A stretch of DNA of 31,664 bases from JAJAZB01 sp964244295 (lineage in GTDB: Bacteria; Bacteroidota; Bacteroidia; Cytophagales; Spirosomataceae), in contig CAXTIG010000060.1 of NCBI GenBank assembly GCA_964244295.1, forward strand, positions 1 to 31,664, in the 5' to 3' direction. Of this stretch, positions 31,569 to 31,664 are shown in pieces. The first letter of the stretch is position 1; each line of letters begins with the position of its first letter. The position numbers and the translations under genes are program-made. A model generated the notes under the pieces. The model worked only from the letters and a program-made list of their open reading frames with translations. It had not been told where the DNA came from and ran no database searches.

Positions 31569-31664
31569 GAGTTGGAAACCGGGTAATTGGGGAATTAGGT
31601 AATTGGGTAACTTCAATGGTTCGTCAAGGATTAAGCGGCTCTACAGCCGAAACGATACAACTGG
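31569..31664. repeat. Low-complexity upstream region of the sigma factor
   Basis: Three close variants of GGTAATTGGG/GGAATTAGG lie at about 31581-31610, a repeat type often seen between genes in this group. A small hairpin follows (about 31637-31650). The window ends here; no other gene is visible. Confidence 0.5.

Overview
This looks like a chromosomal segment of a GC-rich member of the Bacteroidota, most likely order Cytophagales (Spirosoma-like). The signs are a SusC/SusD pair, a secreted protein with a type IX sorting tail, DUF4199 and LuxR proteins, and several promoters of the Bacteroidota type (TAnnTTTG at -7). There is no prophage, integrase, transposase or CRISPR array. Many gaps hold palindromic dispersed repeats.

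Left region (1-7840). The window opens in the last ~50 bases of a 5S rRNA on the + strand and its strong terminator. Converging on it from the minus strand is a tightly packed run: a multi-pass membrane protein, DUF4129, DUF4350, then an McrB-type AAA+ GTPase and an McrC-type nuclease. SpoIIM lies just upstream on the same strand and an RDD membrane protein is divergent. In relatives, the RDD/SpoIIM/DUF4129/DUF4350 set usually goes with a MoxR AAA+ ATPase and a DUF58 protein. Here a modification-dependent restriction (McrBC) pair sits in that place, overlapping DUF4350 by 8 bases. I consider this the most interesting arrangement in the window.

Middle region (7840-18131). A PfkB sugar/nucleoside kinase and a GNAT-type acetyltransferase lie on the minus strand. 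A MNT-MNT-HEPN toxin-antitoxin-like cluster with two near-duplicate nucleotidyltransferases follows on the plus strand. Then come cysS, an M28 peptidase lipoprotein, a decayed nitrilase, a Tat-exported intradiol dioxygenase and a secreted glucose/sorbosone dehydrogenase-like protein with a type IX sorting tail.

Right region (18113-31664). This holds a membrane LuxR regulator with DUF4199, a tiny DUF2256 zinc protein, a GHL10 glycoside-hydrolase-like lipoprotein, a probable dual-OB protein, an orphan antitoxin-like protein, RecQ, tRNA-Pro(GGG) and a SusC/SusD pair. It ends with an ECF sigma factor and two related small membrane proteins.

A recurring theme is that stop codons, and the last few codons, of several genes fall inside palindromes or tandem repeats (mcrC, pfkB-like, GNAT, DUF4199, sigma factor). 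Several start codons were moved inward from the longest open frame, using promoter position, homologous length, signal peptides or paralogue alignment. All family calls are from reading the sequence; no database search was run.
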